Source: CACIIZ01 sp045565285
GTDB lineage: Bacteria > Pseudomonadota > Alphaproteobacteria > Rhodobacterales > Rhodobacteraceae
NCBI GenBank assembly: GCA_045565285.1
Contig: JBJLFR010000010.1
Location: forward strand, 1 to 64,000
Direction: 5' to 3'
Length of the DNA stretch: 64,000 bases
Translations under genes and position numbers: made by a program
The notes under the pieces: generated by a model
What the model saw: the letters and a program-made list of their open reading frames with translations, nothing else
Told to the model about the DNA's origin: nothing
Databases searched by the model: none
In this document: one piece after another, positions 44,410-53,363 of the stretch
How positions within the stretch are numbered: the stretch's first letter is position 1
How the letters are laid out: every line of letters begins with the position of its first letter

Positions 44410-45420
44410 ATGAAATATTTTACATCAAATTTATTAATTAAATTTATAATGCTAATTACTTTAAGTTTTCTAAGTTTTGTTACATCGGTGTTCGCGGATG
44501 GACATGTAACATTAAGAATGTCCACGCCTGCTTCTGCCACTGACCAGAGAAGTATTGCTTTGGAAAAAATATTTGCTCCAGCTGTGTCTGAGTTTGCAAA
44601 ATATGAACCCCATTATAATGCATCGTTAATTAAACAAAATTCAGAGCTTGAAGCAATTGCTTCAGGTGATCTTGAAATGTCTATTACTTCTGCCCAAGAA
44701 TTAACTCAATTCTTTCCTGAGTTTTCAATACTTGCTACAGGTTATGTTCATCAAGATGCAGCGCATCAGGTAAGGGTTTTTAATGATTCACTGATGGACC
44801 CTTTTAAGGCTAAGGTTGAAAAAGAACTTGGCGTTAAACTTCTAAGTATTATGTATTTAGGAAGAAGACATGTAAACCTTCGTCAATGTAAGGATGAAGT
44901 TAATGTTCAAACACCTTCAGATTTGGCAGGAATTAATCTTAGAATGCCAGGTACGGATGCATGGCAATTTTTAGGAAAAGCTTTAGGAGCTAACCCTACT
45001 CCAATGGCTTTTACAGAAGTTTATACTGCTCTACAAACAAAATCTGTGGATGGTCAAGATAATCCTCTTCCAACAGTTGTAGATGCAAAATTTTATGAAG
45101 TGACTTGTCAAATTGCACTTACATCTCATTTAGTTGATCTTAATTATGTTGCATTTTCTAAAGCAGTTTGGGATAAATTAGATGCTAATCAGCAAGCAAC
45201 TGTTGAGAAAGCAGCCATCGATGCCGCTGAAAGTGCTCGTCAAATACAACTTCAAAAAGAGAATGATTTGGTTTCATTTTTGAAAGAGCAAGGCTTAGAA
45301 ATTTATGAACCGAATCTTGCTGCATTTAGAAGCCACGTTCAAAAAATGTATCTTGAAACTGATGCATCTGATCCGTGGCCAGATGGAGTATTAGATAAGA
45401 TTAATTCATTAGGTAATTAA
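44410..45420 (+). CDS. dctP: TRAP transporter solute-binding protein, DctP type (system 2)
   Basis: A 336-residue periplasmic receptor with a signal peptide (cleavage near VFA/DGH) and AAGGAG nine bases before the ATG. LRMSTPASATDQRSIALEKI and the binding-arginine region AGINLRMPGTDAWQFLGKALG match DctP. A 1 + 1 + 1 order with dctQ and dctM follows. The likely ligand is a sugar acid or carboxylate, given the DapA-family and PfkB neighbours. Confidence 0.92.
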   Translation: MKYFTSNLLIKFIMLITLSFLSFVTSVFADGHVTLRMSTPASATDQRSIALEKIFAPAVSEFAKYEPHYNASLIKQNSELEAIASGDLEMSITSAQELTQFFPEFSILATGYVHQDAAHQVRVFNDSLMDPFKAKVEKELGVKLLSIMYLGRRHVNLRQCKDEVNVQTPSDLAGINLRMPGTDAWQFLGKALGANPTPMAFTEVYTALQTKSVDGQDNPLPTVVDAKFYEVTCQIALTSHLVDLNYVAFSKAVWDKLDANQQATVEKAAIDAAESARQIQLQKENDLVSFLKEQGLEIYEPNLAAFRSHVQKMYLETDASDPWPDGVLDKINSLGN

Positions 45421-45443
45421 AATATAGTTAAGCACAAAATTCT

Positions 45444-46035
45444 ATGAGAAATATTCAAAATAGAATTATTCAAGCTTTTGAACTTGTGGCGGCCATAATG
45501 ATGGCCGCTATGTTTGCAACGTTTATTCTCCAAGTAACAATTAGATATTCTGCACGTAAAGAATGGATAAGAGATATTTTTTCCTATTATGGATCCGACT
45601 CTATATGGTTGGACACTTGATTTCTGTCTTTTAATGTGGATTTGGATGGTTTTTTGGGGAAATGGACTAATTGTTCGACAACGTGATCACGTAATTTTTG
45701 ATATGTTATATACTAGTGTATCTCCAATTTTACGTAAATGGCTGGCAATTTTAAGTGCTTTAATAATATCATTTACATTACTAATTGTTATTGAGCCCAC
45801 TTGGAGTAAATTTTTTATCCTTAGATTAAAAAAAACTGCTACGCTTTCTAATGTTTTTGGTGATTGGATAAGGGTTAGAGATATTTATTTAATATTTTTT
45901 ATTTTTTGTATAGCAGTTTCATTCAGATATCTTTATAGGGCTTTTTTTATATTTAAAAACGGCGCAGAATTTGACTTAATTTATTCAAATAATGATGGAA
46001 TTGATTCATCAAATGAGAATAAAAATGTCTTATGA
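45444..46035 (+). pseudogene. dctQ: TRAP transporter small membrane subunit, DctQ type (system 2), frameshifted
   Basis: From ATG 45444 the frame encodes the DctQ N-terminal helix (LVAAIMMAAMFATFILQVT) and IRYSARKEWIRDIF, then stops at 45615-45617. The +1 frame continues MDPTLYGWTLDFCLLMWIWM and runs to 46035 with the DctQ core (IVRQRDHVIFDMLY). Removing one T from the T6 run near 45580 would join them as RDIFPIMDPT. About 196 residues when joined, normal. The two halves are well conserved, so error or recent mutation. Confidence 0.8.
45489..45508 (+). promoter_or_regulatory. G+C-rich hairpin inside the start of dctQ (system 2)
   Basis: GCGGCCAT (45489-45496), loop AATG, ATGGCCGC (45501-45508): a perfect 8-bp stem, strikingly G+C-rich here, about 70 bases after the dctP stop. 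It might slow exonucleases and protect dctP mRNA, as the intercistronic hairpin does in system 1, or merely reflect Ala codons. Confidence 0.4.
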
Positions 46036-47321
46036 GTTTTTTATATGTTTAATAATTTTGTTTAGCTTATCTGCAATAGGAACCCCTATAGCATATGCAA
46101 TTTTTGTAAGTTCTTGCGCTTATTTATGGGTTGGTGGTCAGGGAATAGGTTTAGCAGGAAAAATAATATTAGATGGATTATATAGTAGTTTTATATTACT
46201 CGCAGTTCCTTTATTTATAGTGGCAGCTAATATAATGAATGCTTGGTACCATTAGTGATCGTCTTTTAAGGTTTTGCGTAGCCGTAGTTGGTAGATTTAA
46301 AGGTGGATTAGGTCATGTAAATGTAGTTGCTAGCATAATTTTTTCTGGTATGTCTGGTTCAGCAGTAGCAGATGCAGCTGGTATTGGAAAAATCATAATA
46401 AATATGATGGTGAAATCAGGGCATTATACAAGAGGATATGCTGCTGCTATTACAGCAGCATCCGCAACAATTGGTCCAATAATACCTCCATCTATACCAA
46501 TGGTTTTGTATGCTTTAGTATCTAATAGTTCAATAGGCTACCTTTTTCTTGGGGGAATAATTCCAGGAATAATGATGGGGGCAGTTCTAATGGCTATGAA
46601 TAGTTTTATAGCTATTAGAAGGGGTTATGAGCCTGAAGAATCTGTTCCTATAATGAAACTTCCAGGTATTACTTTTAATGCATTTCCTGCATTATTAATG
46701 CCTATTATTTTATTATATTGTATATATGGAGGAGTGACAACTCCTACTGAGGCAGCAGCAGTTGCTGCCTTTTACGCTCTTCTATTAGCTTCTATATTTT
46801 ATAGAGCACTATCATTTTCAAATTTTTATAAAATTTTAGTTGAATCAGCTCGTTCATCTTCTGCAGTGGGGTTAGTAATTGGAGGAGCTTTGATTTTAAA
46901 TTATATTGTAGCATCAGAAAACATACCTCATATTATTGCCGGCTATCTTGTTGGATTAGATGTTTCTCCACTATTTTTCCTTATTTGTGTAAATATTTTA
47001 ATATTATTATTAGGTTGTATACTTGACGCAACTACTCTTATATTAGTAATTATCCCACTTTTTTTACCTTCATGTAGGGAGTTAGGAATAGATTTTGTTC
47101 ACTTTGGAGTAGTTTCTGTAGTTAATTGTATGATTGGTTTAATTACTCCACCATACGGAGTTTTATTATTTGTAATAAATGCTGTATCCCGAATTCCATT
47201 AGGAGAAATTATTAAAGAAGTAATACCTTTTTTATTAGTATTAATAGTTGCCCTTTTTGTTATGGTTTCTTTCCCTGATTTAGTATTGTGGTTACCAAGG
47301 AAATTTGGATATGAAGGATAA
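46025..47321 (+). pseudogene. dctM: TRAP transporter large membrane subunit, DctM type (system 2), frameshifted
   Basis: ATG 46025 (overlapping the dctQ end by 11 bases) encodes the N-terminal helices to VPLFIVAANIMNA, then stops at 46255. The +1 frame continues GTISDRLLRFCVAVVGRFKG to 47321 with normal DctM blocks (FSGMSGSAVADAAGIGKI, then ATIGPIIPPSIPMVLYAL). Removing one T in GCTTGG near 46243 restores about 431 residues. The break lies within about six residues of the break in dctM of system 1. Confidence 0.83.
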
Positions 47322-47378
47322 TTGCAGTAAAAAAAAAAAAATTAAAATAATAAAATAAAAAAAAAAAATGATACAGAT

Positions 47379-48248
47379 ATGAACTCTATCCTTGTAGTTG
47401 GTTTAGTAACAGTAGACTTAATTTACTATTTAAATAAATTACCAGATAAAGGTATTAAATATGTTTCAGAAAAACAAATTCTATCTACAGGAGGCAATGC
47501 AAGTAATGCTTCTATTGCTATATCAAGATTGGGTGGATCAGTAACATTCATTAGCACAATAGGAAATGATTTTTTTGGGAATTACATTTTAAATGAACTT
47601 AAAAGGGAAAATATTGATACTAACAATATAATAAAAAAAAATAATATTAATACGTCAAATTCATGTATAACTATAGATGATAAAGGCGAAAGACAAATAG
47701 TTAATTTTCGATCAAAAGAATTAGATTTCACTGATAATCATTTTATTAAAAAAAATATTTTTGATGCTTATCTAACAGATGGTAGATTAGAAAATGCAAG
47801 TATTTTTATTTTAAAAGAAGCAAAAAAAAATAATAAACCTGGTATTCTGGATGCAGAAAACCCAGTAAACGAAAATGCAGTAAAAGAAGCTTCTCATATT
47901 GCATTTTCTTTACAAGGATTAGAATCTTTTACAAATACCTCATCAATAAAGGATTCCTTAAAATTAGTAAAAAATATCTCTAATAATTTTTCTTGTGTTA
48001 CTGATGGAGAAAATGGTGTTTTTTTTCTAGATGAAGATGAATTAATTCAACTAAAGCCCCCCAAAATTGATGTTATTGATACACTTGGGGCAGGGGATGC
48101 ATGGCATGGTGCATTTACATTAGCAATTTCATTAAGAAAACCACTATTAGACGCATGTAAATATGCAAATATAGTAGCGTCAAAAAAATGTGAAAATTTA
48201 GGAGGTATAAAAGGATCACCTTATAAATTTGATAATGATTTTATTTAA
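47379..48248 (+). CDS. PfkB-family carbohydrate kinase
   Basis: A 289-residue ribokinase-like protein. The first signature is GGNASNASIAISRLGGSVTF and the second, DTLGAGDAWHGAFTLAIS, holds the catalytic Asp and anion hole. The middle is shorter and more diverged than ribokinase. Likely substrate is a keto-sugar acid such as 2-keto-3-deoxygluconate, by context only. 57 bases after dctM. Confidence 0.85.
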   Translation: MNSILVVGLVTVDLIYYLNKLPDKGIKYVSEKQILSTGGNASNASIAISRLGGSVTFISTIGNDFFGNYILNELKRENIDTNNIIKKNNINTSNSCITIDDKGERQIVNFRSKELDFTDNHFIKKNIFDAYLTDGRLENASIFILKEAKKNNKPGILDAENPVNENAVKEASHIAFSLQGLESFTNTSSIKDSLKLVKNISNNFSCVTDGENGVFFLDEDELIQLKPPKIDVIDTLGAGDAWHGAFTLAISLRKPLLDACKYANIVASKKCENLGGIKGSPYKFDNDFI

Positions 48249-48314
48249 TATAAATTGTATAATGTTTTTTCTAAACTTATAAATTTTAAGAATTAATAGT
48301 TATTTGAGTATTAG

Positions 48315-49202
48315 ATGAGAGGAATTGTTCCTAGTTTAAATACACCTTTTACAAAAAAAGGTGATATAGATTTTGAATCATTAGCAAAATTAGTGAAACA
48401 TACTATTAATAGTGGATGTGGTGGTATGCTTGGACTAGCAGTAGCTGGGGAAAATCAATTTATTTCATTTTCAGAAAAAATTGAATATATCAAATTAGTA
48501 AGTAATATTAATAAAGAAAATTTACCATTTATTGTAAGTATTAGTAATTTAGAATATGAATTAAGTATTAAATTGTCCAAAATTGCCAAAAAAAATAAAG
48601 CGTTAGGGATCTGCATTCAAATCAATCAAAATGATAAATTTTCTGAAAATTTAAAATTACTAAAAGAAATAGCTAATGTTGGTCCAGAAATTATAATGAT
48701 TCAAGATCTAGATTGGAATAGTAATGGTCTTAGCCAAAATTACATACTAGAATTATTTGATCAAATAAAAAAATTTTGCTGGCTGAAAATTGAAACTACT
48801 AATGCAAGTACAAAATATACAAAAATTAAAAAAATAACCAATAATAAGTTAAATGTTTGTGGTGGATGGGCAGTAACTCAGTTAATTGATGCCTTAAATA
48901 GAAATGTTGATGCATTTATTCCCACTGGTTTAGAATTTTTATATGTTAAAATTTATAACCTTTATAAAAATGGTTATGCTTATGAAGCAAGAACTTTATT
49001 TAATGAGATTTTGCCAATAATTAATTTTTCAAACCAAAATATTGATATAAGTATTAAATTTTTTAAAAAAGTTCGTGTCCAAGAAAAAATATTTTCAAGT
49101 AATTTTTGTAGAAATAAAAAAGCTAAATTTGATATTTTTCAAAAAAAAGAGGCTAAAGAAATGTTGAATTTAATTACAAAGTTAAATCAAAGATATATAT
49201 AA
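48315..49202 (+). CDS. Diverged DapA-family aldolase-like protein
   Basis: A 295-residue barrel protein related to the DapA family but diverged: the GTTGE motif is LAVAGENQFIS, the catalytic Tyr position reads IMIQDLD with no Tyr, while a Schiff-base Lys seems kept in CWLKIETTN. The C-terminal third is Lys-rich and unusual. Could be a retro-aldolase with altered chemistry. It follows the PfkB kinase on the same strand. Confidence 0.7.
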   Translation: MRGIVPSLNTPFTKKGDIDFESLAKLVKHTINSGCGGMLGLAVAGENQFISFSEKIEYIKLVSNINKENLPFIVSISNLEYELSIKLSKIAKKNKALGICIQINQNDKFSENLKLLKEIANVGPEIIMIQDLDWNSNGLSQNYILELFDQIKKFCWLKIETTNASTKYTKIKKITNNKLNVCGGWAVTQLIDALNRNVDAFIPTGLEFLYVKIYNLYKNGYAYEARTLFNEILPIINFSNQNIDISIKFFKKVRVQEKIFSSNFCRNKKAKFDIFQKKEAKEMLNLITKLNQRYI

Positions 49203-49240
49203 AAAAAGTAATAATTAATAAAAGTAATTTAAGGTTTTTA

Positions 49241-50132
49241 TTATGAATTTTTGACTTTATCTAGGGAATTATACTGAGAGTAAATTTTATAATATTTATT
49301 AAAACCGACAGTTTCTCTTATTTCTTTAAAGTTTAATAAAAACTCATCGGTTGATTTATTTTCTTTAAGTTGTTGCAATACATTTTTCATTGCATACATC
49401 GATGCGGCTAATAGTGTTAATGGATGAAAAGCAATATTGTACCCTATTGCTTTCATTTCATCTAATGAAAGAATTGGAGTAAGCCCTCCTTCTAACATAT
49501 TAATAATTTTTTTTTCCAGGAACTTCCTTACATATGACTTTCATTTCATCCAAATTTTTTGGAGCCTCTATAAATATAACATCTGCTCCTAAATTAAAAT
49601 ACTTTTGCCCTCTATCTATAGCTTCATTTAGACCATGAGTATGATTAGCGTCAGTACGAGCAATAATAACAATATCACCTATTTCTTCCCTTACTTCGGA
49701 AACAGCTTTTATTCTATCATAGGATTCTTCTCTACTTATTATCTCTTTTCCTGGAGTATGACCACAGCGTTTTGGTAAAACCTGATCTTCAATAATTATC
49801 CCTGCACAACCTAATTTTATAAATTCAGTAGCGGTTCTTCTAACATTCATTATATTACCGTATCCATTATCGGCATCTACCACTAAGGGTATAGAAATAG
49901 ACTCTTTTACATTTTTAGCTTGATCATAAACCTCAGAATAAGAAATAAGTCCTAAATCAGGCATGCATAATCTTGTAGCAGCTACTGAGAACCCAGATAA
50001 AACTGTTAACTCAAATCCTGAATTTTCAACTATTTTAGCAGAAAGCGCATCAAAACAACATGGAGCTGAAATAAATTTATTATCTTTTAAAAGCTTTCTA
50101 AGTTTTTTGGCTGAATTATTTATATTTTTCAT
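49241..50132 (-). pseudogene. PEP-mutase/isocitrate-lyase-family protein (PrpB/oxaloacetate-decarboxylase-like), frameshifted
   Basis: The first frame (50132 to 49500) has APCCFDALSAKIVENSGF, PLVVDADNGYGN and the catalytic PKRCGHTPGKE motif. It breaks at a run of nine A (minus strand) near 49507-49515, and the protein continues in the other frame as MLEGGLTPILSLDEMKAIGY to 49241. One A fewer gives IINMLEGG, the family consensus. About 296 residues when joined. The family cleaves 2-methylisocitrate-like or decarboxylates oxaloacetate-like compounds. Confidence 0.83.
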
Positions 50133-50172
50133 ATAAAATCTTTCAAAAAAAAATTATAAATGGTTCTATTTT

Positions 50173-51780
50173 TTAATTACTCATTTTTCCGATTCTTATA
50201 CTATAATCAACAGCCAAAGCGTATTCTGGATCATCATCACTATCAATCATAAGCTGACCTGTTCTAGAAAGTAAGTAGTGACAATCTTTACTTAAATGTC
50301 TAAGTTTAATTTCTCTTCCTGATTTTTGATAACGTTCTGCAATATCTTCTATTGCTTTTAGAGCAGACTGATCAACTACTTTTGAATTATTAAAATCAAG
50401 AATAACAACGTTAGGATCTTTTTCTGGTTTGAATAATTCTAAAAAACTTTCAACTGAGCCAAAAAATAATGGTCCATCAATTTCATAAACTTTTGCACCT
50501 TTTTCAGTTGTAGAATCTCTTCCAATCGCATGTATTCTACTTGCAGAATTCCAGGCAAAAACTAACGCCGATACTATCACACCTACAACTACAGCAACTG
50601 CTAGATCTTCAGCAACTGTTACTACGGTAACTAATATTATAACAAGTGCATCGGTTTTAGGTACTTTAGTTAATAGCCTTATAGAATTCCATGCGAAAGT
50701 TCCGATTACAACCATAAACATAACTCCTACTAATGCAGCAATTGGAATTAACTCAATTAAAAAAGAACCATACAATATAAAAAATAACAAAAAAAGAGCT
50801 GCAATAGAGGCAGAAAGTCTAGTTCTTCCTCCAGATTTAACATTTATCATAGACTGACCAATCATTGCACAACCTCCCATTCCACCAAAAAAACCTGTCA
50901 CTGTATTGGCAGCACCTTGTGCAATGCATTCTTTGCTAGCACCTCCACGTTTGCCTGTAATTTCTCCAACAAGATTTAAAGTAAGTAAGCTTTCAATTAA
51001 ACCAATTGTTGCCAATATAATAGCATATGGTCCTATTATTAATAATGTATCAATTTCTAAAGGTACAATTGGAATATGAAAACTTGGTAAATTACCAGAA
51101 ATACTTGCCAAATCACCAACTACTGGAACTCCTACATCAAAATATATTACAAAAGTAGATATTATAATTATCGCAGACAATGGACCAGGTATAGTTTTTG
51201 TGACCTTCGGAGTAGCCCAAATAATAAACATTGTAACAGCTACTAAAAGTATAGAAAAAGACATCATATCACCAGTCATCCAATGAAGTTCACCCATTTT
51301 ATCCATTGTCTGAAATTGTCTAATTTGAGCCAACCCAATTACTATTGCCAAACCATTTACAAAACCTAACATTACCGATTGTGGAACTATTCTTATAAAT
51401 TTTCCTAATTTAAAAATTCCCGATAATATTTGTAATATTCCCATCAAAATTATTGTTGCAAAAAGATATTCGACTCCATAATCTTCAACTAATGAAATCA
51501 TTACTACAGCAAGAGCTCCTGTGGCGCCTGAAATCATACCTGGACGTCCACCAAATAACGCTGTAATTATTCCAACAATAAATGCTGCATATAATCCAAA
51601 TAAAGGAGGTACTCCAGCAACGAATGCAAATGCTACTGCTTCAGGAACTAGTGCAATAGCAACAGTTAATCCTGCAAGTATTTCAATTCTAAAAAAAGAA
51701 AAGGAATATTTACTATCCTTGAGATTTGAATTATTGAAATTAAAATTTTTGACAAATGTTGAAAAATTGGATCTTAACAA
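50173..51780 (-). CDS. SulP-family anion transporter with STAS domain
   Basis: A 535-residue protein: about 12-14 membrane segments (residues ~30-430) starting with EILAGLTVAIALVPEAVAFA, the SulP signature, and a cytosolic STAS domain (about 440-530) with VVILDFNNSKVVDQSALKAI. Could carry sulfate or bicarbonate; the sequence does not decide. Start is TTG 51780 with AAAGGAA about seven bases upstream. Divergent from the thioesterase. Confidence 0.88.
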   Translation of the reverse strand: MLRSNFSTFVKNFNFNNSNLKDSKYSFSFFRIEILAGLTVAIALVPEAVAFAFVAGVPPLFGLYAAFIVGIITALFGGRPGMISGATGALAVVMISLVEDYGVEYLFATIILMGILQILSGIFKLGKFIRIVPQSVMLGFVNGLAIVIGLAQIRQFQTMDKMGELHWMTGDMMSFSILLVAVTMFIIWATPKVTKTIPGPLSAIIIISTFVIYFDVGVPVVGDLASISGNLPSFHIPIVPLEIDTLLIIGPYAIILATIGLIESLLTLNLVGEITGKRGGASKECIAQGAANTVTGFFGGMGGCAMIGQSMINVKSGGRTRLSASIAALFLLFFILYGSFLIELIPIAALVGVMFMVVIGTFAWNSIRLLTKVPKTDALVIILVTVVTVAEDLAVAVVVGVIVSALVFAWNSASRIHAIGRDSTTEKGAKVYEIDGPLFFGSVESFLELFKPEKDPNVVILDFNNSKVVDQSALKAIEDIAERYQKSGREIKLRHLSKDCHYLLSRTGQLMIDSDDDPEYALAVDYSIRIGKMSN

Positions 51781-51880
51781 TAAAAAATTCCTTTGATTAT
51801 ATTTTTATTTTTTTGCTTTATATTTCGATAAAAAACATTCTTAATAATTTCTAAATAGTAAGTTATAGGTGAAATTGCAA

Positions 51881-52306
51881 ATGATTAAAAAAGTAGAAAA
51901 AAGTTTTAACAAGCAAATGTTTATGAAAACAATCGGAGCTTATCTCGGTAAAACTAGTAGTGGATATTGCGAAATAATATTACCAGTTAGTAACAATATT
52001 TCTCAGCAACATGGTCTAGTTCATGGAGGAATATTATCAACCTTAGCAGATAATTCATCTGCATTTGCAGCTTTTTCGTTAATGAAAGAACCTTATCAAC
52101 CATTGACTATTGAATTTAAAATTAATTTTCTAACTCAAAATATTTGTCAGAGTTTAATAGCAAAAGGAATGGTTTTAAGGGCAGGAAAAATTATAACCCA
52201 TGTAAAATCAGAAATTTTCTCAGTTTTTGAAAAGAGAGAAGATCTAATTGCATACTCTACTGCAACTATTAAATCTTCAAAATCAATTAAAGAATTATCT
52301 ATTTAA
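51881..52306 (+). CDS. PaaI-type hotdog thioesterase
   Basis: A 141-residue hotdog-fold protein. QQHGLVHGGILSTLADNSSAFAA is the PaaI/thioesterase signature with the catalytic Asp in LADNS. Hydrolyses acyl-CoA (phenylacetyl-CoA-type or others). GTG 51869 could start four codons earlier; ATG 51881 has AGG about 11 bases upstream. Confidence 0.85.
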   Translation: MIKKVEKSFNKQMFMKTIGAYLGKTSSGYCEIILPVSNNISQQHGLVHGGILSTLADNSSAFAAFSLMKEPYQPLTIEFKINFLTQNICQSLIAKGMVLRAGKIITHVKSEIFSVFEKREDLIAYSTATIKSSKSIKELSI

Positions 52307-52363
52307 TTTTTATATTAGTATTTAATAAAATGTAGAAATATTCTTAATATTATTACTTTATCC

Positions 52364-52396
52364 TTGACATTATTTTGTTTATGAAACAAATGATAT
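52364..52396 (+). promoter_or_regulatory. Possible promoter/hairpin upstream of rplU
   Basis: TTGACA at 52364-52369 is a consensus -35 hexamer, but the best -10 (TGATAT, 52391-52396) is 21 bases away. Between them TTTGTTT-ATG-AAACAAA forms a 7-bp hairpin. Tentative. Confidence 0.35.
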
Positions 52397-52424
52397 TTTA
52401 ATATTATTTAATTCGGGTTTTTTA

Positions 52425-53057
52425 ATGTTTGCAGTTTTTAAAACGGGTGGTAAGCAATATAAAGTAAAATCAGGTGATATATTATCTGTAGAAAAACTTG
52501 TTGCTGATCTTGGTGATAAAGTAAGATTTAATCAAATTCTTGCTTTAGGAGGCAATTCACCCTCTATTGGAACTCCTTTAGTAAGTGGTGCATGTGTTGA
52601 AGCAGAAATATTAAATCAGACAAAAGGTAAAAAAGTTATTCATTTTGTTAAACGCAGAAGAAAACATTCTTCACAAAGGAAAAAAGGTCATCGACAAGAT
52701 TTAACAATACTAAAAGTATTAGAAATTAAATCTGATCAAAAAATAGACGAAACAAGTAATTTTGAAATTCTAGGTAAAATTTTAAAACAAGTTAAATCTT
52801 CTTCAAATATTAAAGAAACATTCAATCAAAAAAATACAACACCAAAATCTGTAAAAAAATCTGAAGTAAAACCTGCTAGTACAAAAAATGCTGAAGTAAA
52901 ACCTGCTAGTACAAAAAATGCTGAAGTAAAACCTGCTAGTACAAAAAAGGCTGAAGTAAAACCAGCTCGTACTAAAACTGTCCAAAAAAATAATAGTACA
53001 AAAACGAAAATTGAGAAATCTACAACTGGAAAAAAATCAGTAAAAGCTTCCAAATAA
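52425..53057 (+). CDS. rplU: Ribosomal protein L21 with long basic C-terminal tail
   Basis: The first ~103 residues are a normal bacterial L21 (MFAVFKTGGKQYKV, then KRRRKHSSQRKKGHRQDLT near 83-101). After that a 107-residue Lys/Thr/Ser-rich tail follows, including four 10-residue units of the AEVKPASTKN type, with no predicted fold. Extended L21 tails are seen in some alphaproteobacteria. Upstream of rpmA by 15 bases, the usual operon. Confidence 0.93.
   Translation: MFAVFKTGGKQYKVKSGDILSVEKLVADLGDKVRFNQILALGGNSPSIGTPLVSGACVEAEILNQTKGKKVIHFVKRRRKHSSQRKKGHRQDLTILKVLEIKSDQKIDETSNFEILGKILKQVKSSSNIKETFNQKNTTPKSVKKSEVKPASTKNAEVKPASTKNAEVKPASTKKAEVKPARTKTVQKNNSTKTKIEKSTTGKKSVKASK
52863..52982 (+). 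repeat. 30-base tandem repeat in the rplU tail
   Basis: Four units of 30 bases beginning GAAGTAAAACCTGCTAGTAC; the first two are identical, the third differs by one base and the fourth at several. In frame, so length changes would add or remove 10 residues of the L21 tail. Confidence 0.9.
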
Positions 53058-53072
53058 TTAAAGGAATATGTT

Positions 53073-53321
53073 ATGGCTCATAAAAAAGCAGGCGGTTCAT
53101 CCAGAAATGGTCGAGATTCAGCTGGTAGACGTTTAGGTGTTAAAAAATTTGGTGGTGAAAGTGTAATATCTGGCAATATTATAGTCCGTCAGCGTGGCAC
53201 CAAATGGTGGCCTGGTAACAATGTTGGTATCGGTAAAGATCATACAATTTTTGCGACTTCTGATGGAAAAGTAAAGTTTCACAAAGGCCTTAAAGGCAGA
53301 ACATTTATATCAATTATTTAG
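53073..53321 (+). CDS. rpmA: Ribosomal protein L27
   Basis: An 82-residue protein with the classic MAHKKAGGSSRNGRDSAGRR start and WWPGNNVGIGKDHTIFA core. No N-terminal propeptide, so no processing protease is needed. AAGGA precedes the ATG. Binds the 23S rRNA at the peptidyl-transferase centre. Confidence 0.97.
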   Translation: MAHKKAGGSSRNGRDSAGRRLGVKKFGGESVISGNIIVRQRGTKWWPGNNVGIGKDHTIFATSDGKVKFHKGLKGRTFISII

Positions 53322-53363
53322 AGATAAAACTGCAATACCCTTTGCTAATAATTGAGCCTGGCA

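Noticed and set aside
52863..52982. 30-base tandem repeat considered as CRISPR
   Set aside because: Units are contiguous with no spacers and are in frame inside rplU.
52803..53053. Minus-strand repeat-rich frames (Phe/Tyr/Ser repeats) opposite the L21 tail
   Set aside because: They mirror the 30-base tandem repeat of rplU and have no independent support.
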